A stretch of 64,000 nt of DNA from contig CALNHX010002681.1 in NCBI GenBank assembly GCA_940337035.1, positions 89,501 to 153,500 of the forward strand. Reading direction: 5' to 3'. The notes under the pieces were generated by a model that was given only the letters and a program-made list of their open reading frames with translations, was not told where the DNA came from and searched no databases. Both the position numbers and the translations under genes were made by a program. This stretch comes from Agriotes lineatus (taxonomy: Eukaryota > Arthropoda > Insecta > Coleoptera > Elateridae). Positions 19,735 through 31,945 of this stretch are shown here, in pieces. Each line of letters opens with the position of its first letter. Within the stretch, counting starts at the first letter, position 1.

Positions 19735-21526
19735 ATGAAGGAGAATAAATATGGTGAGATTATCATATGCTAAACAGTTATAATCTACAAAAGTAGTCAC
19801 TGGAATTGGATGCAGAACTGAGTTTTTTTTAAAATTAAGTACATCGTATGCATTGGATAGAAGTGGCTTGCTTTGCTGGAAGTAGCGTACGTCGAGTTAG
19901 TTAGCGGAGTGGACTTCTGATGGTATAGATAGATGGAAGGGTTTTCATCTACTGGAATTGTGATTTCGTCAGGCTTGTGATTGAAGTGACGTTTTGGAAC
20001 TAGCACCTAGTCGAGTTTAGTGGTACTGGGTTGTCAACTTGTGATTTTTGGAAGAAAGGCATGGCGGTTGCTTCTAGTCAATGTTTTGTCCAGGAAGTCT
20101 GCGGATCCAGGTGTTTTTGGCGGAGTTCGTGCTGGGATTTGTTTGGACGTTGGGAGATCTTTGTGAAATTGCTGAATGCGTTTGACTCGATAAAGGAGAG
20201 TATTGAGTCCATAAACGGGTGACAGAATACAGGTATTTAAGGTAACACTGAAAGAAAATATAGAAAGAGCGAAGGGTGGTAATTTTAATTAGGGGAGTAC
20301 TTACCATTTGATATTGTTGAATCACAAGTAATGTAACGAGAAGGTATTTGTAGTTAATTTTGCACTTGAATAATTTAAAGTGACAGGTGACAGACGTACA
20401 AGTTGTGATGAAATAAGAAAATCAAATTTCAGGAATAGAAGCAGTCTAGATTATGAGCGAATCCTACCTGTGTTTCAGTTAAGAGTAAAAAAATGTTTCT
20501 ACCCTAGTTAGCAATTTAATAATCTTGATAATCTATAATTATAAAAGGGCGAATGAGTTAATTAAAATTCAATTAAAAAATAGAATTGATTGAGAATAAA
20601 CTAAAGTAAAGTAAAAGGCAAATATAATAGCTAAAATAATAAATATTATTAAAACATAGTCAATTATAACATAAAATAGGCGCCACAACGTGGAGTCACA
20701 ACAATATAGATTGGTAACCCTGCATCACAACTATTATGGCACCTGTGAAGAATTTACACCTTGAGAATGCATTGTATAACAAGCTTAACTGTTTTAAAGC
20801 TAATATTAGTATTTAATCATGTAGGTACTTCTAAATTACATAAAAATGTATACTTTAAACTAGATATGTATCTCAAATTTCAAAGTAGAAATCTCAACTT
20901 TTAAAATGCAGTGGTATAGTTTAAGAGTTGAGATCTCTGATAAGTAGAAGTTTATATATTGTCAATCCTTCCTTCAGAACTTTCTTAGTAATTTGAAATT
21001 ATAGTAAAGATGTGCCAGTCATTTTTTGTGCTACAAGTAGATTTTGGTACTCAATGTGTTATATTTTTTCTAATTTCTTTACTACAACCCACAGCTTTCA
21101 TGAAGTACTCTCCACTTTTAAATTAGTAATTTCAACTTTAAATCTCCAATCATAAACCACAATTCCGACTTTTAAAAAATGAAGATTACTAGTTTAATAA
21201 TCGTGATCTCTAGTTTAAAAGTAGATGTATATTTTCTTCCAACGCGATCAATAAGAACTTTGTACTCATTTTAGTAAAACATGTCGGTAATTGTTCATTT
21301 ACATAGAAGTAGTTCTTGCTACTAAATGCCATCTTTTTTTTTCTGATTTTGCTACACGTCTAGTGACTACAATCAACAGACCATGAATGCTGGGTGCTAA
21401 AGTTAGTTAAAATGGACCTTGAATACAATTACTGTGATAAAAAGGAAATAGTTTTCTTACCATCGAAAAGAATTTCTAAATAATTTAAAAAAATAAATCC
21501 AGGTTTCTGTCTATACAATTTAATTT
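19735..21526. other. Non-coding DNA, nothing firmly recognised
   Basis: No domain-bearing frame. A GC-richer stretch at 20000-20230 and the phrase aggcgccacaacgtggagtc near 20678 resemble the neighbourhood of an LTR and its primer site, but no second LTR, target-site duplication or gag-pol is present. From 20780 to 21250 several loosely similar AT-rich phrases (agtagaaatctcaactttt) recur without a clear period. Confidence 0.35.
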
Positions 21527-21530
21527 CTAT

Positions 21531-21998
21531 TGTAACGACATTCCAGCCGGGTCGCTTGCAGACAGATTAGTCAGCCTTCTAAATTATTCCAGAACGACCT
21601 CGGCGATTAATGCGCGCGATCAGCATTTTAGAAGGCCGTCCGCAGCCGGGCGGTAATACGACACTTCAGCATTTCTAGAATAGTCGAGTCATATCGCGAA
21701 GCCACCAGAAGGAATCACCCGGCGATATATAAACAAGCGCAGCGGAAGAACGGACAGTCCGAATCTAAGTTTGAAGTGCGCGAAGCTTGCCATATAAATC
21801 ATTCGTGTTTAAGTCTTGTGTAAATAAATAAAGCGCTTTTGTTGTTAAAAATAGTTCCTGTTAGTGTATAAATAATTTGTGTTCCGTATTAATAGTTCTT
21901 GTGTTTTTGTTAAATCGTTAAGTTAAATTGCTGTAAATAAATGCTTAAAACAAGAAGCGGCGTATAATTTTTAATAGCCCAGAAAATAAATCGTAACA
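21531..21998 (+). repeat. Solo LTR, 468 bp, probably Ty3/gypsy type
   Basis: The unit starts tgtaacgacattccag and ends ataaatcgtaaca, with the target site ctat on both sides (21527-21530, 21999-22002). TG...CA ends and a 4-bp duplication fit Ty3/gypsy integration. It contains a strong TATA box (gcgatatataaacaag near 21723) followed about 30 bp on by a plausible start region, and an aataaataaagcgc polyadenylation region near 21825. No internal domain is present, so recombination between two LTRs probably removed the body. Confidence 0.8.
21719..21790 (+). promoter_or_regulatory. TATA-type promoter inside the solo LTR
   Basis: cgatatataaacaagcgcag is an unusually clean TATA box in GC-rich context, as in retroelement LTR promoters. 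Upstream at about 21570-21640 the inverted pair gccttctaaa / ttttagaaggc could be a protein-binding or structural element. Transcription would run on the plus strand into 22 kb. Confidence 0.5.
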
Positions 21999-22002
21999 CT
22001 AT

Positions 22003-22830
22003 CAATACCGGGTTAGTCAATTTCGGGCTCGCTGTTGCGATTTCAAAAATTGTTAAATTGTACATTCTAATACCGAAAAAAATTTAAAACATAAAAAGAA
22101 CCTAGCCATGTTGGTATTTAAGCTTTGCCTAAAAAACGAACAGTTTCGATTTTTGATTTTATTTTTTATGCTACAAGGCAAGTCTTATGTTACCTAGTAA
22201 GTATTAATTAAACGGAAAATAAATGTAAAATAAACAGCTGTTTGACCGAACTGTGTAAGAGGTAACTTGAAATACAGGAAATAATTGATTTGAAATATTC
22301 TTTAAAAAATGTCCAAATAATGTAAACTAAACTTATAAAAAAATAAAAATCGATAATTTTCGTTTTTGGGCATATCTCGAAAACCAAAAAGGATCAATGT
22401 GCTCTCTGTCACCAGATTTAACTGTCCCAAGTTTCAGAGGCGTAATAAAATATGGAGAACACTAAAGTTCTAACAAGTAATGATTTAGTTGCAGTAGTTA
22501 CTTGACGGTCTTTCCATATTTTGGTTAGCTTCGTCATAACATGCCGCGCCATTATAATTATGCGTCGTATCTCCGGCTGACTGTCCCTATGGTTTTAGTT
22601 TTTCAGTAATTGATTTTAAGTCTATACTCAGCACTAACACATTTTATGGGAGTAATTAATAAAACAAGATCTAGTTCTGACGTTGCAAGAAATGTGGTGT
22701 CATCAGCATTCCCTAAGTTAGAGATCGCCACTCAATTGATGATCGTTCATCTCTCCCAATCATCGAGTAAGGTGCGCATAACATATTCTCCATAGGTATT
22801 GGCGAAAGAATAGAACACTTGTGCACACCA
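22003..22830. other. Non-coding DNA, nothing recognised
   Basis: AT-rich sequence; the frame at 22610-22795 has no family signature. The stretch after 22780 begins to resemble LINE-derived sequence on the minus strand. Confidence 0.4.
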
Positions 22831-22839
22831 TTGCTGATT

Positions 22840-23480
22840 TGACAGCTATCGGAGTACACATTCTCAAGCCGTATTAGTGCCTGATTGGCTTTTAATTAGA
22901 GTCACCAGGTGTCGTAGGACGCCCATTTTATAAGAATCGACCAAAGTCTATTCGAATCCACACTGTCAAAGTGTCAAAGGCTTTATGGTAATCCACAAAA
23001 TAAATATACTTATAAAGAATTACATTGGTCTCTAGATTTTTTTATTAATGGCGAATGTTGAGGATTTGTTCCCTTGTACTTTTTTCCTTCATAATGCCAA
23101 CTTGTTCTAGGAGCTATGGAAGTCAGAGCGATGAAGCGATAGGTATCACATGTATTGGTGAGTCCTTTTTATGTACCTAGTCGTAGAAGGACAGAAGTTC
23201 TCCACTCGTCTGGGCAATTCATAGAATACCAAATATTACTACTATCGCGGCTTTGGGCTATTTTGGAATATAAGTTTTCACAGTATTCCTGCCAACCATT
23301 TAAGATCTCAATGACTTTGTGTATATTCTTGTCTAGATTGTTCCTCATAACCCAAATATTCGGTTTAGATTGTCTTGCAAGCTGTTTTACTTGTCGAAAT
23401 AGATATCGAGTGTTGATGTTCTCGGTATGGCGCAGGATTTCTTGACAAACCTTCTTGATTTTTCATTTTTATCACTTCTC
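22840..23480 (-). pseudogene. Heavily decayed LINE reverse transcriptase fragment
   Basis: On the minus strand near 23010-22960 the translation gives YFVDYHKAFDTL, the RT motif A of non-LTR elements, preceded by text rich in stops that fits the linker before the RT (for example a frame reading LQARQSKPN). It has many stops and indels and no catalytic DD. Assigned to LINE; the clade cannot be told. Confidence 0.55.
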
Positions 23481-24381
23481 TAGGTTGATTGTATTTCACC
23501 ACCTAACGATCTGTAGTTGATCAGTGCCTGAGGTGTAGTTTACACTTTCTTCTTTCTTCTATTAGCTTCAATGTATTATCAGAAATCTGATGTTGCTTTT
23601 TGACTATTTTCTCGGAGATGAATATTTTGGACAAGTCAACCTGGTCAGTCAAGGAGTTAAAAACTTCTTGATTTCCTACTTTGTAAGACGGAAAAAGTTG
23701 CCTCTTTTTATAGGAATGTAGCTTTAGGCGTAAGATTTCGAATAAAAGTTGGTGATTAGAACCACGCTATGCTCCTCTATCTGGGATTAAAATAAAATCG
23801 ATTTAATTTTTGTGACCTGATGGTAAAGAGCCATGTAAATAGACGACGATTATGTTACTCAAAAGTAGTGTTCATAAGCGGTAGATTATTTCAGCGCAAA
23901 ATTCAAGAAGTCTATTTCCTCTATTATTGCCGACACCATTACTATCGTTACCAACGATATTACGAATATGGTCGCTGAAAGCATAATCCGGAAAATGTAA
24001 ACTCTAACTTGAACAGAAAATTGTAGTAAATTGTAAAAATATATATTTTTTAGTTTTTATGTCCTCTTAAAATACAAAAATGGAATCACTATATGAATCT
24101 TAAAATGCAGTTATTGAGTATTTCATAGATAGTAGCAAGCGACACGTGGAAATGACGTTTGCAATACAATGTAGAAATGCCAATTTTACTAGTATTATAA
24201 GAAGCAAAGATATTCTACAACTTAACTTTCATTCTGAAGGTTATGCCATGGGATGGTAGCTTTTTGGTTTTTTCACTAGGACTTTCCGTGACGTTTGTGG
24301 GTTGTTTTTATTACGAAATTTCTATTATCATGTTAATTATAAGTATGCAAATCGCCCCCTTTTTAATATATTACGTTTCAG
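23481..24381. other. Non-coding DNA upstream of the serpin pseudogene
   Basis: No signal-peptide exon for the serpin was recognised here. The stretch ends with a good acceptor (aatatattacgtttcag, AG at 24380-24381), showing that an upstream exon existed at least ancestrally. Confidence 0.4.
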
Positions 24382-25660
24382 GCAGTATCCTCTCAATATA
24401 AAGGCAATATCTTAATATCTCCTTTAATTCTGAAGTTGGCCCTGGTTATACTGTACGAAGGATCTGCAGGTTCGACAGAGAAACAATTCCAGTCTGTTTT
24501 GCAATTTTTCAGGCAAAAATCAGAAGTGCGAGAGAAATACAAGACACATTTAGAGTATTTGTTGGTAAATAACTGTTATATGGGCAATACACTGATAATG
24601 ATGCTTGGTTTACAGGACAACAGGAAACACTATATGCTAAGTATAGGAACGAGCTTGTTCCTAGATTCTTCGGTTAGTCCAAATCAGCAATATGCCGCGA
24701 CTATTAAGAGCGTTTATGACACCGACATACAACCAACACATTTTTCAAGTGCTATTGATGCTAGTCATATCATAAACTCTTGGGTGGATATTCTTACCAA
24801 CGGACGAATTAAAGAATTAGTTAGTGCTGGTAATACTTCAAAGGCAGATGGCGCCGCCAATTTCCTAAAAGCAATACCAACGATGGAGGATTTTATGTAA
24901 CCCCCACCACTGTAGTAACAGTTCCTTACATGGCTCTTACGGACAAATTTTACTACGGAGAATCGAAAGAGTTAGATTCGAAAATATTAAGGTTACCGTA
25001 TAAGTTTAGGAATGCTAATTTAGTTTTTAAATTCGCAACTAAAGTTCTAATTTTAGAGAAAACACTTTTCACTGTTTATGGTGCTGCCGAACTCTAAGGG
25101 AGGTTTGCCAGATTTAATAAAAAGCGTGAATTTAGGTACATTGACAAAACAGTTGTGTCTTATGAACGAAAGGACAGTAGATGTTGTTATACCAAAATTC
25201 AAATTTGACTTTACTTCCACCTATTCAAAGGTTTTACAAGATGTGCGTATAGTTTAAATTTATTATCCGCAATTTTGTGTATGATTTCTTTCAGTTTGGT
25301 TTAACCACGATATTTTCCAACACCGCCAGCTTTCCCGGTATTGCTAGAAGAGCGAGCTTAGGTACGAAATGGCTTTTTGTAAACGAAATAAGACAAAGAG
25401 CGGGAATCGAAGTGAATGAAGAAGGCAGTACAGCATACGCCTCTACAGGTAGTGCTACTTTCGTAAGCGATTCTGAACATTATGATATTAATCGAATCTA
25501 ATTTGCAGCCATTAAGTTGGGAAATAATTTCGGAGATTCTGAATTTAGTTTTAACGCAACGCATCCTTTCTTAATATTCGTAGAAGACCAAATCACAGGC
25601 ACTATTCTTTTCGCTGGAAAAGTGGAGAATCCTTTGCAATCCGATACTTTACCTAGACAT
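24382..25660 (+). pseudogene. Serpin (serine protease inhibitor) pseudogene
   Basis: After the acceptor at 24381 the exon opens in frame with AVSSQYKGNILISPL, then LYEGSAGSTEKQFQSVL, the helix A-D region of a serpin. LFLDSSVSPNQQYAATIKSV and INSWVDILTNGRIKELVSA follow to 24870. A frameshift just before a TAA at 24898 moves the frame to GGFYVTPTTVVTVPYM. A second shift leads to FMVLPNSKGGLPDLIKSV and VVIPKFKFDFTSTYSKVL. A likely 57-nt intron (gtgcgt...tttcag, 25241-25299 region) precedes FGLTTIFSNTASFPGIARRA, the reactive-loop hinge NEEGSTAYASTGSATFV, an in-frame TAA at 25499, and the C-terminal strand HPFLIFVEDQITGTILFAGK. Active serpins inhibit proteases by loop insertion; the stops and two frameshifts make this copy dead. 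Its N-terminal exon was not found. Confidence 0.85.
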
Positions 25661-25700
25661 TTTGTGAACAGTAATGCAGATCCAAAGCGAGCAACCACCG

Positions 25701-25775
25701 AGCCAGTAACCACAGCGTCAGTAACCCCAGCGTCAGTAACCCCAGCATCAGTAACAACAACATCAATAACCACAA
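25701..25775 (+). repeat. 15-bp minisatellite encoding V-T-P-A-S units
   Basis: About five tandem units of the type gtaaccccagcatca, giving VTTASVTPASVTPASVTTTS in the serpin frame. It would be a Ser/Thr-rich C-terminal tail if translated. A copy is present at about 26970-27044 in the duplicated unit, with one unit differing (accacaacg versus acaacaaca). Confidence 0.8.
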
Positions 25776-25836
25776 AGCCAGGTAGGTTTCCAATGACTGG
25801 TAAAGTGAATATAACTTCCAGGAGCTTCTCAATATA

Positions 25837-26659
25837 CCGGGTGACAATGAGATCAGGGCCATGTCTCTATCTCCTTTACTTATCAACGGATTTGAATGAA
25901 ACTTGTTACAAGGATAATAAACATTATTTTGTGTTGAGAGACAGATATAATCAAAATGGCCGACTTCCGGTTTTACCTGATATGTCATTAACTTTAATTT
26001 TTTAAACGGGTTGTTCTATATATTTTATGTGTTTCGGAATCTACGACTCAAATTACATACGGCAGTGTTGCCAAATTTGCTTAAGTATTTCCCAAAAATA
26101 TTTTAATCATTAATTAAACATTTTTCCGTTTTATATAAAGATCAAGTGCTGCATGATGCATATCTTTAGATTGGTAATTACATTTTATATCTAATGGAAC
26201 GATGGCCCTTGATAGGTGCTATTTAAAAAACTGACTTTTTCTCAAAAAACACGTTTAGCAAATTTTATTCCTTAATGGACGATTTGTTATTGATCAAATT
26301 AATAAAAATTGTATTATTATGGGTTACCAGTGTCATTTAGAACACATTTTCTCCAATCACTGCCTTCGATCTAAAAAAATAAAATTTCAAAAACAGAATT
26401 TTTTCTTCAGTAAAATTAAAATGTAGCAAAGTTATCGTATGTAATTTGACCTGTGCATTCCAGAAAATTTAAAATATGTAGGGTAATCCATTTAAAACTC
26501 AAAGTTAATGGCACTTCCGGTAAAACCGGAAATTGAATATTTTAACTATATCTATCGGTCAATCAGAAATTATGTCTAGTATCCACATATAAAATTTTAT
26601 CCAAATCGATTCATAAATAAAAGAGATATAAGCATGGCCCTGGTCTGATTGTCACCCGG
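25837..26659. mobile_element. 823-bp inverted-repeat element with CCGGGTG ends (copy A)
   Basis: The left end ccgggtgacaatgagatcag and the right end, inverted, ccgggtgacaatcagaccag match imperfectly over about 75 bp, and TATA-like bases flank both ends. No transposase is encoded. It is a MITE-like element in the 3' region of the serpin pseudogene. Confidence 0.8.
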
Positions 26660-26929
26660 TATACTGAAGATATGACTTACAAGTCACGGTATTTTGTTTC
26701 TTTCCTTATTTCTCGTTTGTCTATATGTGGTGGCAGTTGCTAGTTACTATGACAGTCTGTGATTAATATCTGCAATTAGTGATTAATTCTCTTATAATAG
26801 AAAGACTTAATAACTCTGGACTCGATAGTAACGCTTTATATACAGAGAGTTTACTTTATCATGCAATATAAGGTTAATAGTTTTTATAGTTATACACTAC
26901 TGTCACAAATATGATAGTAATGTATCAAA

Positions 26930-28198
26930 TTTGTGAACAGTAATGCAGATCCAAAGCGAGCAACCACTGAGCCAGTAACCACAGCGTCAGTAACCCCAGC
27001 GTCAGTAACCCCAGCATCAGTAACCACAACGTCAATAACCACAAAGCCAGGTAGGTTTCCAATGACTGGTAAAGTGAATATAACTTCCAGGAGCTTCTCA
27101 ATATACCGGGTGACAATGAGATCAGGGCCATGTCTCTATCTCCTTTACTTATCAACGGATTTGAATGAAACTTGTTACAAGGATAATAAACATTATTTTG
27201 TGTTGAGAGACAGATATAATCAAAATGGCCGACTTCCGGTTTTACCTGATATGTCACTAACTTTAATTTTTTAAACGGGTTGTTCTGTATATTTTATGTG
27301 TTTCGGAATCTACGACTCAAATTACATACGGCAGTGTTGCCAAATTTGCTTAAGTATTTCCCAAAAATATTTTAATCATTAATTAAACATTTTTCCGTTT
27401 TATATAAAGATCAAGTGCTGCATGATGCATATCTTTAGATTGGTAATTACATTTTATATCTAATGGAACGATGGCCCTTGATAGGTGCTATTTAAAAAAC
27501 TGACTTTTTCTCAAAAAACACGTTTAGCAAATTTTATTCCTTAATGGACGATTTGTTATTGATCAAATTAATAAAAATTGTATTATTATGGGTTACCAGT
27601 GTCATTTAGAACACATTTTCTCCAATCACTGCCTTCGATCTAAAAAAATAAAATTTCAAAAACAGAATTTTTTCTTCAGTAAAATTAAAATGTAGCAAAG
27701 TTATCGTATGTAATTTGACCTGTGCATTCCAGAAAATTTAAAATATGTAGGGTAATCCATTTAAAACTCAAAGTTAATGGCACTTCCGGTAAAACCGGAA
27801 ATTGAATATTTTAACTATATCTATCGGTCAATCAGAAATTATGTCTAGTATCCACATATAAAATTTTATCCAAATCGATTCATAAATAAAAGAGATATAA
27901 GCATGGCCCTGGTCTGATTGTCACCCGGTATACTGAAGATATGACTTACAAGTCACGGTATTTTGTTTCTTTCCTTATTTCTCGTTTGTCTATATGTGGT
28001 GGCAGTTGCTAGTTACTATGACAGTCTGTGATTAATATCTGCAATTAGTGATTAATTCTCTTATAATAGAAAGACTTAATAACTCTGGACTCGATAGTAA
28101 CGCTTTATATACAGAGAGTTTACTTTATCATGCAATATAAGGTTAATAGTTTTTATAGTTATACACAACTGTCACAAATATGATAGTAATGTATCAAA
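26930..28198 (+). repeat. 1269-bp tandem duplication, copy B
   Basis: Second copy of the unit at 25661, offset 1269. Differences are few (for example cgttctgtat versus cgttctatat). It leaves the serpin homology only as a tail fragment, then ends in tttgtaggtaatagg. Confidence 0.93.
27106..27928. mobile_element. 823-bp inverted-repeat element with CCGGGTG ends (copy B)
   Basis: Copied together with its flanks as part of the tandem duplication, so it is not an independent insertion. Confidence 0.85.
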
Positions 28199-29670
28199 TT
28201 TGTAGGTAATAGGTGTGTATTTATCATCAATGCTATTTTCCAATAAATCAGCCTACTGTTTAATCTCAAATTAAACAGACTTAAATTTCATTTCCAAATT
28301 TACGAAATCCAGTTCATAGATTTAAAAATGCAAATTTAATTTCACATGCTTTCGTTCAGGAAGTTTAAATGTCACAACTGGAAGTTAGCAACCTTGCTTA
28401 ATGAACGACCTAGTAATACGAGTTCACTGTAACATAAATGCATATATCGCAGAAATAAACTTGTTTAAGCTTGCTTGCTGACGGTTGTTATGATACTTTA
28501 TACTTTATAGCGACGCAGTAAGAATAAATACTTACCACTTTGATATAATGCAATTTTAGTAGTTCCTAAGCAAATATATTTGTATATATAAAGCAATATT
28601 TTTATAATAAAATCAATCGGCATTAAGTGGTTGATTCGTTAACATCGAGGTGCTACCCTTCCAAGCCTAAAATTTTGAAGTGTGAGGCTGCACTTCAGGG
28701 TAGTTACCAAATATTATCGTCCCTCTGAGTGGCCTGACTACTTTGTCTTAAAACACGGTTGCAGTCTCAACCATGTGCTCAGAATTAAAAGGACAGGATC
28801 AGTGCAAGTAACGGAATCCTGTTCAGCCTCCAAGAAATTCTGTTCACTACACATAATTAACAAAATATCAAATTTATAATATAACCATTCTTCAAAAATT
28901 AACAAGATTAAGCTAACAAAAAACCAAAGTCTTAATGTAACAAGGTTTCAATAACACTACCATTCTCAGCGAGGCAATATCCTAGTCGCGTGGACAAACC
29001 ATTGACAGCATTTTGTTACAAAACGAAAACGTTGTTACGGCATGACTTTGACATCCAAAATACTCAACAGTCCCGATAAAACTTCACAAATCGGAAAATT
29101 CTCGGATCCGTTACCCCAATTATGTTACAATGGGCTGTAATAAAAGTAGCAGACTAAGACTCAGATGGAGAAGGGAAGGATCATTATGATTTTAATTAGG
29201 GCTGCGACCGGGTAAACGAGATAAAGATGTTAATTGCCAGACGCCACCACTTTACTAAATCGATAAAAACACAGGTGTGCTCACCGAGAAAGTGGAAACG
29301 GTGGACCAACCTCTAGCGACGGTCCACGTACAGCTGCGTTGAACTTACCTTACTTGCATTTTCTACAGCTGTCTGAACTCCTTTACAGAGAAAAACATCA
29401 CAAAACACACATACAAACGTCATAAATCTACTAAAGAAAAACACAACTAATTGAAAATAAATTATATCAACGTAGAAATATGTATGTGAACAATGAACAT
29501 TAAATGAAATACTCGGCAACGGTTAATTTTGTTAATTGCGCAAAGTTTAAACTAAATACAGGCAGTAAACTTGGCAGCAAACAATCTTTTTTTAAAATTG
29601 AGTTTTAACAAAGTCAGCATAATTTGCTATACATGATATTGTTGTTTAATTATGTGTAGCCTTAATGTCT
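28199..29670. other. Non-coding DNA, nothing firmly recognised
   Basis: No domain-bearing frame. The phrase taccccaattatgttacaatg near 29112 resembles sequence next to LTR ends, but no repeat pair was found. A minus-strand frame at 29313-29519 with a donor-like aag|gtaagt near 29350 is too short to support as an exon. Confidence 0.35.
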
Positions 29671-29679
29671 TTATTGACG

Positions 29680-30140
29680 TCGATGTTTTGGCTTCCCATC
29701 AGTCTTTGGGTCGGATGGTGTTACAACTTAATTTGAGTTTGTTCGAGGATTATTCACTCACTTTCACTGTTGGTATTGTCTGCTGTTATCACTAGATCTT
29801 GCGTTCATTTTCTCTTTAGTCTTTTGTGTAAAGATTGTATACCTATGTTATGATAAGTAACACTGTTGCACTTGTTAACGTTCTTGAAGAATCGTTTATT
29901 TGTTGTTTGGATGTACTGCTGTATGGTGGGATTCCTAGCTCTTCGTGGGTTTGCTTGTTTCTTATAAACCATGGTGCTTTTGTTGCGATTCTCAGAACTT
30001 TATTTTGCTGTACTTGTAATTTGTTAATATTCGTGTTTGATGTGTTACCCCAAATTTGGCAAACATACATTAGTATTGGTCTAAATATACTTAAGTATAG
30101 AAGTTTGGCACATTCGATCTGCAGTGCGGAGGATAAAGTA
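29680..30140 (-). pseudogene. Jockey-like LINE reverse transcriptase C-terminal fragment
   Basis: The minus strand reads KLLYLSIFRPILMYVCQIWG, then NINKLQVQQNKVLRIATKAP and WFIRNKQTHEELGIP before decaying. The sequence QxKVLR...APWF is the hallmark post-RT segment of jockey elements, seen also in the two better-preserved jockey copies in this window. The fragment is truncated on both sides. Confidence 0.85.
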
Positions 30141-31144
30141 GTGCTAACCTGGTATGAAACTTATTCAACTTTTTATTAATGTGATACCCGCAAGACCCAA
30201 AAACATTAACAACTTTAATTACGCATTAAAACTACTTACAAACAATAGATCTTGATGGTAAACAATCAAATCTGATTCAAGGACAGTAACAACAGTTCAA
30301 ACGCTTAATTTTAAGTCATCCGCAACGCTACGTTACATGGCGACACTTCAAAAATCACTTCACTGCACATTGTGGGTTTTAAAATTACTACAAACGATAC
30401 AGTACCTTTGAGGGGTTCAACTTGTATTGATAAGGATGTCCAACGATGCTGCACGCCGCTCAAGCGACTGCCCCAAAATACTTGAAGAACTGTGAAAATA
30501 GACCTAGGTTGCTATCTGTCGAGGGATGTTAAATCTCCAGACGGTAGAAACAAACAACGTAATCAACAGACAAGGTTGCGGTACGGTACATGTGACTTCA
30601 TTAAAAACAATTAGCATAAGAATAACCTCCCCAAGGCGTCAATCGAAGCTTGCCAACTCCGCAAAACGAGAATTCCTCGGTTAATAACTACACCAAACGT
30701 CTCTCCAATAACCAAAAACTAAACCGGCAACACCAATACACAGTTTCACTTAAATTCGACGTTGCTCAGCGAAGACAACAGGCCCTCATCGAGCGGAGCA
30801 AACAATGACACTTGTTGTCTCTTCCAAGTCTGGCGATTGAATCCTGAAGCCAAAAAAAAACGCGCCCGTGCGTTACTTATCTTACTTCCTCTAACTCACA
30901 CAGAAACGTGCAGGTTGAGTCATTATTGCACCACTTGATGCAACCACGTCCTCGCCCAAAAGCGAGATACCTCGGCAAACAGGTCCATGCATGTACGAAA
31001 CGGCCGACTATCTGGAGCCAAAAAGCGTGAAACGTCATTCCTGCGCCAAGTAAGCATATCTAAATTTAAATCGACGTTGCGCTCAAGATATGATGAACTG
31101 AGCCGGAAGACGTCAGTATTTGAAATGAACGAAATTGAGTTTTA
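30141..31144. other. Non-coding DNA, nothing recognised
   Basis: Moderately AT-rich sequence without gene, repeat or structural signal that I can support. Confidence 0.4.
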
Positions 31145-31149
31145 AAACA

Positions 31150-31945
31150 TCGCTAAACTCTCAATTCGGGCCTGGTTTGAAATACAGATGCGAAAAAGAG
31201 CTAAATTCAAAAATTGTCCTTACAATTTGTGATGTGTTCTGAGGCATCTCCTGCACTCCAACACTTATTTTGTTTTTCAACTGCTCCACAGCCATTAGAT
31301 ACTCATTAAATACGGTTGTTTTTAGATAACCCCAAAGAAAAAAATCGTTTGGTGCCAGATCCGGAGTTCGTGGTGGCCACCGTATTCTCATGTAATGGCC
31401 TATTAGTCGATGCTGAAACACGCGGTTTAAAAAGGTTCTAATGTTTTGGGTACGATAAGCCGGCCTGCCATCCATCTGGTACCAGACTTCGTCAAGATCG
31501 ATATCCATTTCAATTAGTGCTGGTATTATTCTCTCTTGAAGCAGTTCCAGATATTTTTGTCTCGTAAGATTTCCATCTATGGAAAACGGGCCCACAATAC
31601 GATTATTGATCAGTCCAGCCCAAACATACACTTTCTGAGACCGCTGCGTTTTGGTACTATGAAAAATATATAAATTCTGTGAAAACTTTTTAACTTTTCA
31701 TTCTTAAGAAATTTGTGTACGTCTACTGAGCTTCTACTCACATGAACCAGCTCAGCAGGTCTTCTTGTACTCAGCGTATTATCCTCTTCGATCAGGTCAA
31801 TAATTGCTCTTTTCATAGCTTCTGTGGGTACTTGTGATCGGTTTCTCTTTTTATAGTTTGCAACGCAGCCTGTGGTATCAAACTTCGCCATAGTTCTTGA
31901 TATTGTTGTCGGGTTGGGGATAGGAGGCTCGGGGTATGTTTTCAA
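31150..31945 (-). pseudogene. Second mariner-like (DUF4817-group) transposase, frameshifted
   Basis: Two overlapping minus-strand frames form one damaged transposase. The first (31945 to about 31640) holds the DNA-binding part, with PNPTTISRTMAKFDTTG, RSQVPTEAMKRAI and STRRPAELVHVSRSSV. The second (31631 to 31161) holds the catalytic end: VWAGLINNRIVGPFSIDG, VWYQMDGRPAYRTQNI (second Asp) and RWPPRTPDLAPNDFFLWGYL (third Asp). The region with the first catalytic Asp falls in the damaged join. It is related in layout to the element at 2431 but not a close copy, and no cagggtgtt ends are visible beside it. Confidence 0.85.

Larger units (their letters stand above)
25661..26929 (+). repeat. 1269-bp tandem duplication, copy A
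   Basis: From tttgtgaacagtaatgcaga to tagtaatgtatcaaa, repeated directly and immediately at 26930-28198 with few differences. It starts within the serpin reading frame, just after the C-terminal strand, and contains a threonine-rich minisatellite and an 823-bp inverted-repeat element. The junction has the microhomology tttgt, as for unequal exchange or template switching. Confidence 0.93.

Noticed and set aside
20680..20705. Phrase aggcgccacaacgtggagtc resembling a retroelement primer-binding site
   Set aside because: No LTR pair, no target-site duplication and no gag-pol nearby; the similarity is limited to about 15 bases.
29313..29519. Minus-strand frame with a donor-like site, possible host exon
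   Set aside because: No matching acceptor and low-complexity composition; too weak to call.
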